DNA of 64,000 bases. Origin: Hyperoplus lanceolatus. Taxonomy: Eukaryota > Chordata > Actinopteri > Uranoscopiformes > Ammodytidae. Below are positions 12,981 to 31,656 of this stretch, piece by piece (the stretch's first letter is position 1; every line of letters begins with the position of its first letter). A program made the translations under genes and the position numbers. The DNA lies in the NCBI GenBank assembly GCA_026929865.2, contig CM049400.1, positions 25,014,501 to 25,078,500 of the forward strand, written 5' to 3'. A model generated the notes under the pieces. It was not told where the DNA came from and searched no databases. It saw only the letters and a list, made by a program, of their open reading frames with translations.

Positions 12981-13254
12981 GGGCGACTGTGGCGCAGTTG
13001 GTAGAGCGGGTTGGCCGATGATCAAAGGGTTGGAGGTTCGATCCCCGCCCTGCAACCTGTGTCATAGTTGTTGTGTCCTTGGGCATGACACTTAACCCAC
13101 CTTGCCTCGTGTGAATGTCGATAGTTAGCCTGCTATCGGTGTATGAATGTGTGTATGAATGGTAACGTGGGAAAGGAAAACAGGTCTCCCTTGCAAAAGA
13201 GTCTTCGTTCTCAATGGGATTTACCTGTATAAATAAAGGTAAAAAAAAAAAAAA
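12981..13254 (+). mobile_element. tRNA-derived SINE, family B, + orientation
   Basis: The head GGGCGACTGTGGCGCAGTTG, then GTAGAGCGGG, is a recognisable pol III A-box region, and GGTTCGATCCCCGCC is the B box. The body contains GTGTCCTTGGGCATGACACTTA and CTATCGGTGTATGAATGTG; it ends CTGTATAAATAAAGGTA(n). The second copy at 46985-47263 is about 90% similar by eye. Confidence 0.87.
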
Positions 13255-16252
<2,998 letters not shown>

Positions 16253-16322
<70 letters not shown>

Positions 16323-16334
16323 TATTATTATTAT
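16253..16334. repeat. (ATT)n microsatellite
   Basis: About 27 ATT units with one interruption near 16321. Confidence 0.95.
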
Positions 16335-18911
<2,577 letters not shown>

Positions 18912-19097
18912 CCCTCTCTGTCACACACTCTCTGCGATATTGACAGACACACTCACTGCAAAGAAACTTTCCATGACATTATTGTCTGTATCAGAAGTAG
19001 GCCAAAGCAGGAGCATAGCCCTCTGGCAGGCCTACTGAGCATGCTCAGCACTGCTGAAGGCTGAGTGCATCAAAACCAAGTTCTACTATACCACCAC

Positions 19098-19098
19098 A

Positions 19099-19163
<65 letters not shown>
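19098..19163. repeat. (TC)n microsatellite
   Basis: TC repeat with two TTT interruptions, about 66 bases. Confidence 0.93.
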
Positions 19164-19166
<3 letters not shown>

Positions 19167-22100
19167 TCTGTGACAGCACAGAATCAGTGAGCTAGACAAG
19201 GAGGTGTGTGGTATACACATGATTTAAATAAAGTTAACCAATGTTTTGATTGATTGTTATGAGTATTGTCCTTTTGCTCATCACAATTGCCTAGAGCTAT
19301 TGAGGTATAAAAAAAAATTCTCCTTACAGTCCAAGACTAAATATAATCAATTCACATCACATAAGACAAGCAGTAAATCCTCACATGTGCAATGCTAAGC
19401 AGTGTTATGTTTGACAACATACTTCAACTAAAAATTGCTTTCTTAAGTGTCTTTTGATTTTGGTTCCATTTTTCATGGAAAGAAATAACTTAAAAAAGGC
19501 ACATTTAGTCTAGAGGTCAGTTGTTTCTTCATTTGTGTGTGAACATGTGGAATTGTGTAGGACAATTCAAAGAAGGGAGGAAAAAAGAGGTGATGATGGT
19601 GCTAGAGAGTAAGATACAGAATGTGGAGCCAGCTGAAATAGCCTGGACAACCCAAGAAGATATTATCAGGTCAAGTGACGCCCCATCTCAACATGTCGCC
19701 AAAATGCAATGAAAAAAAAAAACACAGCAGGAGGAGCTCGGCCAAAACACTGTCACAGTCTCTGTGCCCTAATTCCATACTAAGTGCTAACTGAAAACAG
19801 TATGTATTCTTTATAGTATACATTAAAGGAATCAACTTAGAGGTTATTAGTTTTCATTATTTAGTTTCAAATTTCATACTAATATAAAATGATAATACAT
19901 GCACCCTGGAATGTCATCAAAGTATCTCTTTAAAGATGTACTACTTATTTCTGTTTTTCTTTCCTAATGGTAGAGTTGTCTTACCCCGTTCCCAAATTAT
20001 TTTAATTGTTTGCATCTGTTAGTAGCTTTTCTGTCTTTTCTGTGCATTATTTTGAGACATTAGTCTACATCCACAGCACACTCAAAAAGCATGCATACAT
20101 GAAGTATACAAACTTTAAACACATGCACTCTTTTACTTAAAAGTGGTAACTAAGAACCAACAGTTACAGCCACAACAGAACAGAGAGAAATAGAAGATGT
20201 AAAACTCTTATCATGTCCCTCCAAAACGTAAAGTTGAACCTGTTCAAGATTTCTGGGGCTGGGACTCTTTAGGACTTAGAAACCACGGAAACACTTGACC
20301 ATTCGAGTTCTTTGTTCCCATTCATATGCATTTAGGCAATCAGCTTGGTCTTCAAATAAGCCAGTGTCATAAAACCTGTATCCTTTTTTTTATAGTGGGG
20401 TGATTGTTGTATTCCAGTGTAGTTGAATTGGCAGCTTTCACTCAGTTATTTGGCAATGAAGGAAATAGTTGTAAGAGGGAAAAGGGGCATTCGGAACCCA
20501 TAAATTGTCCTCCCGGCTGTGATGAAATCCGAGCAACTCTGGAGTCATTTACTGTGAAAAATGAATTGTTTAGAAGGCAGATCAATGGTATTCTGTAAAT
20601 GGATACACTACTCATCTTTTATTACATGGCGAAATCACCATCGCCTGGAGTCTGGTGGGGCAGAGTAGATTACATTCAGAGCATAAAGTATGTCTCACCT
20701 CTGTTGCTGCACTGTGTATAGTCGACATTGGTGTGTCAAAAGCTGATTCTGCATCTTGAGGCTTCTGCATAATGAATTTGAAATTAAAGCATTATCTCAG
20801 GAGGGAAATGAGCCGATGAGATGGGCGATGGTACATGCTGCGCAGCGCCTCTCCATTGCTGTATAATCATTTTGTAGTGGTTAGTTTTGGAGGCTCCCTG
20901 TATGTGATTGGGGTTTGTGTTATTGGCTCTATCAAATCAGCACTGTGGCCTACATTATCAAGTCCCAATGCACTCATTACACCTAAAGACAAGAGTTGTT
21001 ACATTCATTAAGCTCACAATGAACTGTGCGCATCTTGTAATGTTTCCACCGTGGAAGCTCAATGCCAGTGAGGCCTGACTTTGAAGATTTCTCAGTCAGA
21101 ATTTACCTGGAGGAAGTGTTTGTGTGGCCATTATAGGATCCGTATTCTTTCACTTGTGTTTTTTATATTTAATTCATGGCTTAAGCATTCTATCACTGTC
21201 AATAATATGCCAAATAGTTTTATGAGGGGGTATTGGTATGAAGGTGTAGTGTTGTAATGTATTCGCTAGAATGCCTACTTCTGTATTGATGCATTCACAC
21301 ATGGCCAAAAAATATATCTTTCTCTGCTAGCCTTGCAGTTTACCAGGTCTTATGCCTTGGTCAGATTCCAACTACTTTTTTGACTTTTTTACAAGATACC
21401 ATAAAACGTCCTTGTATCATCATTCTGCCAAGCTGAAGCCTCTGAGATTGATGCCGTGCTTACCCAAAGGTGTTTGTGTTTATCCTGAACAGTTCAGCTA
21501 TAAAATATTCACAACTAAATAATTACCTTTGCGTTGGTTGCTGTGCCTCAGCATCCTAAATGCAAAGTTGACAGGCTGATGCTGTCAAGTTGCATGATCC
21601 GAGATGTAAAGGATCTGCAAATATTTCTTGGATAACTGGAGTTGGGAGCCTCCCTACCCTTTGCTTGTACAGAATGTAATAGAAGAAGAAAGTCAAGTCT
21701 GGTCAGCAGCATGAAGTCATGAGTTGGAATGAGTTGTGTTGAAGGGGCGGGGCTGGGAGAGGGCTCATGCTAGAGTGCATCGCTATTGTAGATCTGACTT
21801 GCGGACTTTGGATTTGTGACTGTCATTGCAAAGCAGCCTGAGCGGTGAAGCGAGTGTGCGCGACCCCTCTTTTCTCTGCTGGCCTTTTGTGAGGTCACTA
21901 ACCACGGCCATTGTTCTAGAAAAACACCCTGGATTCACTTATCTGCAGGCCTTATTTTCCTCCCACTCTTCTGCTTCATCACTGCTGTGACTGGAGCATC
22001 TTGGTTTAATCCCAGGACTGCACACTGCCTGTGCCTCCAACTGGGTATCTGCTCTTTTACTTGCACGCAACAGATCCTAGAAACAGCCTTTTCGATTTTC

Positions 22101-24632
22101 AATGTGTCAGTAGAACACGCAGCGATTTTCAGGCCTGCTCATGTAATTATGGTCAGTGGGGTGTTGTAATTCATGAGAGGATTCAGCTCTGCTAAACTTC
22201 CTGGCAGCCTGGGGGAACGTGAGCTTGACGATCTCATTGATTGGTCCATTTTGTTAGCCTCTGCAAAATTAGCCTCGTGCTTTTTGATCTTTTTCTAATT
22301 AGTCTTTTCTTCTGTGTGCTAGTGGAAACACACTTTCATTACAACCTCCCAAAGAGGCAGCATGATAACACTGTTATATGCAGTTTCTTATTTGTCTTTT
22401 TTAATATTACATCCTGTACCCTGTATAAAGGATTGTGACACTTTTGTTAGCTCAAAGCAATCATCTGGGTTGACCTTTTCATTCACTACAGTGACTCAGA
22501 GTGCTCAGTCACTTCAAGTCTATTTTGGAGAATTCCTGAGAAATACTTTCAGTACAGTATCAGATGGAAAGGATTGAATCTCTGTGGCTAAGGCAGCCAA
22601 CAAAACCTGTCTTGCTCTGAGATTTCTCAATTCCCGACAAACCGTGTCTCCCTAGCAGTGAGTTCTTTGGAAATCATGCCGATAACAACAATCATGGCTG
22701 GTATCTTCCCTGGAGCATGTCATGGCTTGTCATAAATTAGCTAAAATATCTTAGAATGTATTATAGGTTATCTTGTATCTCATTTCTAGAATGTACTTTA
22801 CAAATAATAATGACTTCATTAGCATGCAACAGATCTCTTGGCTTAATCAACAAGATAAGAAAGCCTAATACTTATTGTATATTTGACTTCTACAAAATCC
22901 CACTTCCTCTGTTTCCAATTCACTGATGTCACTGGAGTGACTAGATCTCAGTTTCGTTCCTCTGGATGTGACCGCTCAGGCACCCAGGACTCCATTGTTG
23001 TTGTTCAGCTCCATTTGACACACACAGCTAATTACTGGAGCCGGAGACGCCCCCCTTTTTCCCTATATACTCGCGCGCACCAATGGACCGGGAGGTTGGC
23101 TTTGTCAGCCCATCTTCTCACTGGCTCCAAAAAGACAAGCTTTTAACATGACTCTTTATTCCATGCAGTATAATATCGCTGTCACTCACAATTGGAACAG
23201 AGGGGACCCTGCAGAGTGCATGGCCAAAACACTCTGATCCTGGCTGTCTTCTTTGCTGTCAACCTCAGGCTACCGTTTATTTGCCGCCACTGTACCTGCA
23301 GCTGTTCAGAACACAACAGCAGGTAATCACCTTCAAATCAGTCACAAAACAGGAGAGAGCGTGGGAGTGCAGGTGGGAGAGGAAAGCGCCAGGGATGAGA
23401 GCGAGTGGGCAGGTAGAAGAGTGGATAAACATGTGAACACTTAGTGATTCCCCTCTCCCTTCCTGTCTCACTCTGACTCTGTGTGGGCAGCTAATGAGTC
23501 TGAAAGCTTCTCCTCGGCATCTGTCGGCTGGGAACCGGATGAAGCCCCTAGTGCAAGCTGGAGCTGAGAAGAAACGCTCTATTGCTCATTGATAATTGGT
23601 GCATTGTATAGGAGATTAAAAAAAATGTTTTAGGTACAGTTGCTCTCTAATGTACTGCACTGTTCTGTACCTTTATTTGCAAGATACTGACCAGATCAGA
23701 AACAAAACATAGTGTTCTTTAGTGTAAATAACGCTACCATTCATTAATTTATAGATTTCTTCCACATCTAAGCTCCTTGGTGTATCTGTTTGCTTTTCTT
23801 GTGTGACATTTTTTCTGTATAATACAACCTGCTGTCCATAACCAATTGCCCTTAGTGGGATTAATACAGTTGTTTGATCATTTGATTGATATTAATTAAA
23901 TAAAAACCATCAAACTTTAGTCTGGAAAAGATATACCACAGAGATGACTTATTGTATGTCTGAAGCAGTCTAAATAAAGATTGAACATTAGAAGCTTGGC
24001 AAATGTAGTAGCGTACTGTCTGTTGCAAGGCTATTACACTGGCTTGCATAGTGTTGCACAAGTGATGCTATATTGTCCTCAGTCTCTGTACCTACCTTTG
24101 CACACAGTGCAATGCATAGTTACTTTACGAGGCCCTCAACTTCGATGGCAAGGCAGCAGGAGTGGTGGAGCCAAACTGCTGCGATAACATCAAGAGACCT
24201 TAGCTTGCCCACCATGTTATCCTCACTGTCATAAAGCCTAATGGTGTGTGGCCATAAAATGGAGTCTAGTTAAGTTTTGGGATAAGATGAAACAGTTTGT
24301 CTGACCTTGGTACGGTCTTACAAAAGATTCTTGGAACAGTAGAGCTTGATTAACTGGTGTAGGGAGTATTTGGGATTTTTCCACAATCAAGCCTGAGCTT
24401 GGCATGTTTCCTAATTTGTAAAAAAGAAAGAATGAAAATAACTTACAACAAATAGCATACAGTTGCAGTCAGAACAAATGTTAAGCTGCCTGGTTGATCA
24501 CGATTGCACAAGTTCTCTTGGTCTCCCTACAAGAATATTTTTGTTTCCGACTGTGGAAATAATTTTCTTGAGAAGAGCAGACTATTGTTTGATTTGGACA
24601 CTGACAGCAAACATTGATTCACTTATCCTTTT

Positions 24633-24635
<3 letters not shown>
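19164..24635. other. non-coding; candidate conserved or regulatory stretches only
   Basis: No gene was recognised. Two stretches differ in texture: 21740-21880, with GGGGCGGGGC at about 21746 and GC-rich sequence downstream; and 23035-23090, with CCTATATACTCGCGCGCACC. About 20780-21120 has mixed, non-repetitive composition. None carries an exon with splice sites that I trust. Confidence 0.35.

Positions 24636-24706
<71 letters not shown>
24636..24706. repeat. (CA)n microsatellite
   Basis: About 35 CA units. Confidence 0.96.
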
Positions 24707-24708
<2 letters not shown>

Positions 24709-26099
24709 TGGCTGAACAGCTTGCTTTGACTTTCCCCTCTGACACCTTGTTTGGTGGGCGTTGGAGCGCACGCTCCTTATTCACCACATATTCATCTTTC
24801 TCGGGTTGGGTCACTAAATATCATATCACATATCCACCAGATACTCATTATTACTCCCCATTCTCTCTGCTTTCTCTTGGGGTGTGGTGTCCGTCGTGTG
24901 CCCCAGGTGGTGCCCATATCCCCTTGGCTCCAAGCTCCAACATGGGAGGCCTTCCCTGGAGGACCAGGGATAGCCTCTTTGTAATGGATGCATGCTGCAT
25001 TATTTATGTAGCACAGCTGGTCAAGGTAGTTCACATATTACTGATGGTGTAAATATCTGTAAGCCTCTTTACTCTGTTTTCAACCCATGAAAAATGCATT
25101 CAGTATCCCAGTTTGTTTTTTGCTAAAACTCAATGACATAAGAGAGCTGTATTACTCTCTTTAAAGCAATTTTGGTTTATCACTAAAAGGAGGGAACAGG
25201 GAGATAAAAGCAGCCACTCAGAGCCTATATATTGACTGTCTCTGTGTGTCTTCCTGCTCGGCTGACTGCACTCAGCAGGTTGATGAGTGGAGGAGCTGTT
25301 TAGCTTCTAGGTTGGAGCCGAGGTCATTGTCCGAGCTTTCATGTCTTCAATAGCTGCAGGCTCCCTGCTGAACCTACTTGATATTCAGTTCTTTCTCTCA
25401 CTTTCGTCCTATTGAAACTAACAAGCTTCAACCGAATAGCTCCAGGAACTGGCATGGACTGTGTGGAAGAATGGAAACCAGATCCACATGACACTATTAC
25501 AGATCCTTGAATCTTGGCCACAGTGTTTTGCAACCAAATGCACCGCAGCTTCATGCGGATGATTCAGAATGCTTCCACCGTGAGCCTTTTGAAGCCCAGT
25601 GCAGCCGTAGTTCACTTTTCAACATGCCCCCCCTTTGTCAGGACTTGCTGAAGAATGAGCTGAGGGAGGTGTAGCTCCCCACATTCAGCAAGGTAGTAAA
25701 TGCCAGAAATAACAAAGCTCACTGAGGAGATAAAGCTCAAATTCATTTACAGTACGTGCATATAATTGACCTACTGCCTGGGTACTTTCCCAAATAAGCA
25801 ATGGAACAACTTAACATCTGGGATCTGGTGTCACTTTAGTTCTTCCATGTGGTTTTATAATAATACCATTTGCTGTCAGGGAGTGTCTCATCTTTTGACA
25901 TGCAGTTTAACATTCCTTCCACGTGTGGAGGATTTTGAAGATGTGTAAATTGAACATAAAGAATCTAATTATATCCAGGTACTGTAGAGGAGAAGTATTT
26001 TTTTTTTTTTTTTGGCAAACGATCACTAGGCTACTGTCGCTGCTCAGTCCGTGTGTGTGTGAGCGCACCTTTGTTTGCTCGGTTGTAATTGTGCTGGGA
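24707..26099. other. non-coding, upstream of CpG-rich block
   Basis: Includes a C/T-rich stretch at about 24850-24970 that might be an old LINE 3' UTR, and a T tract at 25999-26013. No gene recognised. Confidence 0.35.
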
Positions 26100-26445
26100 G
26101 GGAATAATAAAAGCGCCGTCGGCCACTTCACTTGCTTTACATCCGGACCGTGACATCATCGCCTCTCGGGTTTCAGTGTGTCTACTATAGTAGCGCACGC
26201 GGCGCAGCAGTCAGCGCGAGGGTTTCTTCCCTTTGAGGACAACAGCAGCAGCAGCGGACTGAGCGCACTTCACAGCACACGTTTCCTTTTTCCCCCTGCA
26301 AAGTGCCAAGGAACTCTCAAGTCGTCACATTTGACGTACAAATTTGGATAACACGACTACTTGTTTTTCTGCGCGTGTCGCCGACCCATTTGACTTCACC
26401 GCGGTTTTGTTTAACTGCCTTGGACATTTATGGAAGCGTCTCATT
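26100..26445 (+). promoter_or_regulatory. putative CpG-rich alternative promoter and 5' exon of plekha5
   Basis: This block stands out from its AT-rich surroundings by CpG-rich sequence (CGCACGCGGCGC, CAGCGCGAG). It has an AT-rich TATA-like AATAATAAAAG at 26103-26113, a TGACATCA site near 26151 and a TTTGACGTACAA site near 26330 that resemble CRE/AP-1 sites, and it ends in a clean GTAAGT donor at 26446. The only ATG near the end (26430) gives five codons, MEASH, plus one base. This phase does not fit the next coding exon at 36597 or 43550; joining to either gives an early stop. I infer a non-coding 5' exon with a short upstream reading frame and translation from a later Met, for example at 43590. 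It could instead belong to an unrelated transcript. Confidence 0.5.
26430..26445 (+). other. short upstream reading frame cut by splice donor
   Basis: ATG GAA GCG TCT CAT T is followed directly by GTAAGT. Spliced to the exon at 36597 it would continue six codons to a TGA; spliced to 43550 it would stop at once (CAT TAG). It is therefore not the N-terminus of the PH-containing protein, but could act as a uORF. Confidence 0.35.
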
Positions 26446-28355
26446 GTAAGTGCAAACCTGCAGTGCTGTTGATGTGTGCGACATACATTGAGCGGGGTTT
26501 GCTATTAACGCGATTATTGAGGTGTTAGGGGTGTGTGATTTTTGCTGACGGTGATGGTTGAGGCTATCAAAGGGCTATTTAGATGCAGCCCCTGTGATTG
26601 AAGATTACTGTATTGCAGTTATTGCGAGCTCCTGCCAGGCTCCCAGTCAGCGTTTTGTTCCCCACATGACTTCATGTGCAAACACCGTAATTTTCACGGG
26701 ATACTACCTAAACCTGATACTGTATTCTGTTATGGTGTTTCTATGTTGTCAAGTTAGAGAGTTCCATATACTTGCGAGTCCACACATTAACATACTAACT
26801 GTTGTTTTACTTACTTGGCCATTTTTATGATATCTTCTGCAATTAAGTGATGAATTCTATATGTACACTTTTTTTATTAATAATTGTTCTTTTCCATTCT
26901 TGTGGAGCTACCATATGAAAAAGGAAATTGCTTTTTTTCCCTTTCAAAAAAAACAAAACCAATACAAATATCTTTAATAGGTTTTCAAAGTGATTTTCTG
27001 TTGGTCAGTAAAGCGGATCCCAGAGGGTTAGGAGTGACTGAAGTGTACAAACAGGGAAAGCAAATCCCTGGGGGAAAATTACTTTTTGACTTTCAAATTC
27101 AGTTTCTGTTTTCTCTGTTTTATTCTCTTGAATTGTCATACACCGTTTGTGGTTATCGTAACAGGTTTTCCATTTCAAATTACTGATGTGTTGGCCACTT
27201 TACTTGAAGTAGTCCTGAAGAGCCACTATTTCCCCCTTGATTGCGTTCTATTACTTTGCCTCAGATGGTATTGTCTATCCCTGATAGTACTGAAAGTGAA
27301 CAGTGGTTGTTAAGCAGTCAGTTTAGCCGTAATAGCAATGCTGTCTCTCCTGCACTGACCTGGAATATGTCCTGTCTCTGATCCACTGGATGTCCTAAGC
27401 AATGTGTATTTAATGTGCTTTTTTGAGCTTATTTTTGGGTTGTTACCCAATGCCCACACAAGGAGCAGTTGAACCTGTTCCTTAAAATCTGACAGGATTT
27501 TGTTTTTTAGGCATATTGTCTTATGTGTAGCCTTAGGTCATACACAGATATCCCCTACAAAACTAACCTTTATTTGTGTGTCTGTATGTAAACAATATGG
27601 AAAATCTGAAGACATTGATCCTTCTTGCTCTGATTGAAGTATTCCTGTATGGGCTTGTTGTCAGAACCCAGTGTGGTCTTATTGGTCAATCTCTTAACTG
27701 GTTGTTCTGCTTACAGCACAGTTGTTTGTAATGTCTAACAAAAAACCCTTTATATTTATTAAACATCGTACTCATAGTATAGTGTGGTTAAGCACGTCTG
27801 TAGTGTTGCTCTCACTGTAAAAAAGCCAAAAGATTAGGATGACAGTTTCAAACCTACAGGGAGAGAGGAAATGGCAATGCTGTCCTTAGTACTTCACTTT
27901 CCCTATCAGCTCATTAACTGGACATTGTCCTCAAGCTTCAGTATATCCAAGAGACTCTTAATCATCGATGTTTCAGCATTGTTTCCTACCAACTGAAGTT
28001 CTTTCTGTTGTGTGCTCTGTCATCCATCCATTGAGTTGACTGCGAAACATCATTGCACTGACTCACAACTACCATCTGTTCAAGCAGGTCATTTTCCCAT
28101 CTATATGACTTCACATCATATCATCGCACCGTTTTAGCAGACCTGATAAGACAGTCCAGTTTGATAGGCTGTTAAGTTTAAGAAAAATATTTGACTCAAA
28201 GTTTTGGATGGAGCAAATCAATTCTGATGAGGCATTCAAATAAATTGTACATGTGGAAGACTCGGATATCATTCAAAAGCAGGTCAGCTGTAATGGAGAT
28301 GTACAGATGCCCTGTGATTGGCTGCTGATCCTGCCCTCTGCACTCACGAAACAAA
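26446..28355. other. putative intron after the CpG-rich exon
   Basis: Starts with a GTAAGT donor. AT-rich, no recognised repeat or exon. Confidence 0.4.
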
Positions 28356-29150
28356 GGCTGTGTTCGGAAAGCCATACTAGCGTCCTACACCCTACATACT
28401 CACCATCTATATACTGCATACTGTCTACTCAAAGATCGATTGTGTATGTGAGGTGCGTCGAAACGTTTTCAGTTGAAGTATACTCAAGCTATGAAGAATT
28501 TCTTCTTCTTCTTCTAAGATTCAGGCTGTTAAGACGCTGTTTAGCGCATAACCGCCCTCTACAGGTTAGATATTGAACCAGATTTTTACAGTCCTGTGTT
28601 CATCATCTGTGTTTTAGACCTCTTGTTTTATAATTATGTTTTGAGGCGGAGGATCCCTCCGATGATCTCTGCCCACCTTGTCAGACAGCACTCAGCTGTC
28701 TGTGAGTTGAGCTCGGTTGAGCTGGACGAGCCGCGGTGTGTGGAACAGCGATCTGTCCTGATCTCTCTCCAATATCAGACTCGCATCACTCATTTCACTT
28801 AGTAACTCTAAGTTGTTAGGTATTTATCTTCATCTCTAATCTATTGTAAGAGTTTATGAATGACTGACTGCACGTACAGTTGTCAGATCGTGGACCCCAA
28901 ACAATGTCGTTGCCTAGCAACTTGCTCGAAAATATTTCATTTTCCTGGGTGGGTAGAATTGACCCAGTGCATTGTGGGGCGGTTGAGTAGGAAAAGTATA
29001 CAATCGATTCATACCCAAAATCTTCCCGGAAGTTAGTACTCATCCAGGAATTTCACACATACCCAAACTCGCATACCCTACCGTCAGATACTCAAATTGA
29101 AGTCAAAATGAGTATGAGTAGGATGTTAGTATGGCTTTCTGAACACAGCC
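28356..29150. mobile_element. 795-bp non-autonomous TIR DNA element
   Basis: The ends GGCTGTGTTCGGAAAGCCAT and ATGGCTTTCTGAACACAGCC are inverted repeats of about 30 bases (ending at 28385 and starting near 29121). There is no transposase-like frame. I could not find a convincing target duplication, so the superfamily is unassigned. The interior (about 28600-28745, including TTTTGAGGCGGAGGATCC) is shared with the element at 44817-47477. Confidence 0.8.
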
Positions 29151-30800
29151 AGAAGATATCAAGGGGTGAAGAGGGCGGAGCCACATCTTGTTTCAGACTT
29201 TGATTGAGTATAAACTGCAGTTATTTGATCAGTCCTATAATCAGCCAAATTTACTTTAGTTTGAACTGTTATATGAAGGTAATGAACTTAAGACATTGCC
29301 TCCAATATGTGCTTTCTGAAATTCTCTCATGTGATTGCTAGTTGTTTGTTTAGTAGGACGGCATCAGCAATGTGTGTTCATCACTAGCTCATCAGTATGT
29401 GCATATCGTAGGGAATCGTTTTGAGTTTAGCTAGAATTCGAATGCCTTCCAGTTAATTTGCATGCTCACTCCAGTGCGTGGCAAAGAAAGGGGAATTAAC
29501 ACACGAAAGCAGTGTGTTACTTCCCACCTTACTACTACTTTAGTCTATATTGGTAATGTAACAAAGCTGACGGTACAGATTTAAACCCATTCACTTATGC
29601 TTGAAAAAAGACTTGTCAATAGTCTAATCATAATTGAATTGCCTGTAGCTTCAAAGCCTTTGATCCATCTTTTTCTTTAAGGAGATGACCTTGATTAGAA
29701 GAGTCGGAGTACTATTTTGGGCGCTGCTGCACTTCTGCTCCTTGTCCTTCAATGGACCTTCATAGCTACACGTTATGGAAACGGATCTGATTTCTGTCTC
29801 AGTATCAGCAAATAGAAACACAAACATTATCATGATATCTGCCATAAATGCTGTCGTCTGTAATGAAGCCTGAAATTGAACATTGAATGGTTAACAAGGG
29901 ACATTTTACAGACACTGAAAGTGAAAATTTTAAATGTGTGGTGGTGTGGAGTTTTTGTCTCCTAAAATAGACTTTTAAGGAACTAATCATTTTGTCTAGT
30001 GGTAAAGAACAGTTGTAACAGAAAGGGAAGCTCGGTTTAACATGAAGAGGCAACTTGTTTCCATGGCTCTGTCTGAAATGTTCTTAAATGGTCCGTTCCA
30101 TAGTGTCTCCTTGACACACTTTGCACAGTCGCAGCTGCTTTGAGGGGGCAGCTAATTGAATTGTTTGTGAAAGAAAAATCTGATTTGTAGCCTAAATGAA
30201 CAGCTGTGTTCTGCTGTTAAGTAAAAAGGTCTAAGGTGAAAGTCAAAGCTTGACAGGCACAGATCCGAAGCCACTGGCTGTGTTCTCTGCTAGGAGTGTT
30301 CTGTGGTTCAGGTTTTTTCCACATTTAAAAAATATAAATAAAATATGAACCAAAATCTGTTAAGAATATTACAGTTCTCCAGGTTGTGTAGTTTTGTGCT
30401 AGCTAGCACATCATTGCTTTAGGCTGCTGTACTGCATTGCATGTGGCCTCTTGGGGACTGCTAAGCCCCCTGTTTTGTCTTTTCTCTCTTTTCTCCTGCT
30501 GCCCTCCACATGCCCACTCACAAACTGCCTATTCTGCGTATTCAGCTCAGCTTTTGTGAGAATGGACTATTCATACCCCCAGTCAATGTCCATGTGGTAT
30601 TGAGGAGTTCTACTGCAGCCAAACCCTTTAAAAAAATGCTAGTTAAGAGTGCTCACCTGATAATGTGAAAGCTCTAATCACTACTCGCCGGTCTTGTCTA
30701 ATGTCGTGTCCAAGTTGTAATAGGATTAGATTTCTGCGCATTAACAGGAGAATTAATTATCACTTAAAGGCTCTTTTTGGTGATTTGCAGTTGGATTTGT
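29151..30800. other. non-coding, no recognised feature
   Basis: No repeat family, exon or RNA gene recognised. Confidence 0.4.
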
Positions 30801-31113
30801 TTAAAGGAGTACTTCACCCATACAGAACCGGCGTTATATCATTATAAAATCACTATTATAATATAATGTATGAGGTTTTTCATCCCTCAGTCTTCCCTAA
30901 ATCTTCCCTTGGCCCAGCTGTCCGGTTAATCCTAACCCTTATTGTGATGTCACAAGAAGGAAAATGTAGGGTTAGACAGTGAGACCATAAAACACCCTTT
31001 CTGCCTTTTCTCAGGCTAGGATGATCTGATTTCAATTTTTTGCACATTTATACTAAATAGGATCTCCAAATTTAATACACCTTCATATTCCAACCGGTGA
31101 AGTAGGTCTTTAA
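30801..31113. mobile_element. 313-bp MITE flanked by TTAA
   Basis: The ends are TTAAAGGAGTACTTCACC and, reverse complemented, TTAAAGACCTACTTCACC. TTAA at both edges suggests a piggyBac- or Kolobok-type target duplication. There is no coding capacity. Confidence 0.7.
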
Positions 31114-31371
31114 GGGACCAATATGTTTCCCTGCTGAACTGTTGTAGACTTAGCCTTAGCCTGTAGGTTTACTGTGGCATTTAGATTATATCTAAGAATG
31201 TGTGTGATCTTCCACTGTGGTATCAGTTGGTTTTAAATGTCACTAAGTAGGTTCATGTGTAAATTCTGAGCTCAGATGTTTAACATGGATATGGGATAAA
31301 GAAGCTAGTGCTGAAATTTGCACTTTACTTTGCAGACTGTTAGACATACGATGTATTGATGTCGCTGCTGA

Positions 31372-31656
31372 AATAAATGGTAAATGGTAAATGGACTCGA
31401 CTTATATAGCGCTTTTCTAGCCGATTTTCTCAGCCCCAAAGCGCTTTACATATCTTACCACATTCACCCATTCATACACACACTCATACACCGATGGCAG
31501 TAGCTGCCATGCAAGGCGCTCTCTGAACCATCGGGAGCAATTTGGGGTTCAGTGTCTTGCCCAGGGACACTTCGACATGTGGCGGGTAGGCGGGGAATCG
31601 AACCTCCGACCCTGCACACCAGAGGCAAACTTCCTACCCACTTCGCCACTGCCGCC
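31372..31656 (-). mobile_element. tRNA-derived SINE, family A, minus orientation
   Basis: On the minus strand: GGCGGCAGTGGCGAAGTGGG head, GGTTCGATTCCCCGCC B box, body GTGTCCCTGGGCAAGACACTGA, tail GCGCTATATAAGTCGAGTCC and repeated ATTTACC units. This is the most complete family-A copy in the window. Confidence 0.88.

Noticed and set aside
12981..13060. tRNA-like sequence with A and B boxes
   Set aside because: It is the head of a SINE with a poly-A tail, repeated at 46985, not a functional tRNA gene.
23082..23150. ATG with MDREVGFVSPSSHWL after a TATA-like CCTATATACTCG
   Set aside because: Frame ends after 22 codons, no splice donor at a useful place, and no family recognised. It may be regulatory but is not a supported gene.
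24850..24980. C/T-rich segment that could be a LINE 3' UTR
   Set aside because: No tail, target duplication or coding remnant was seen, so it stays unassigned.
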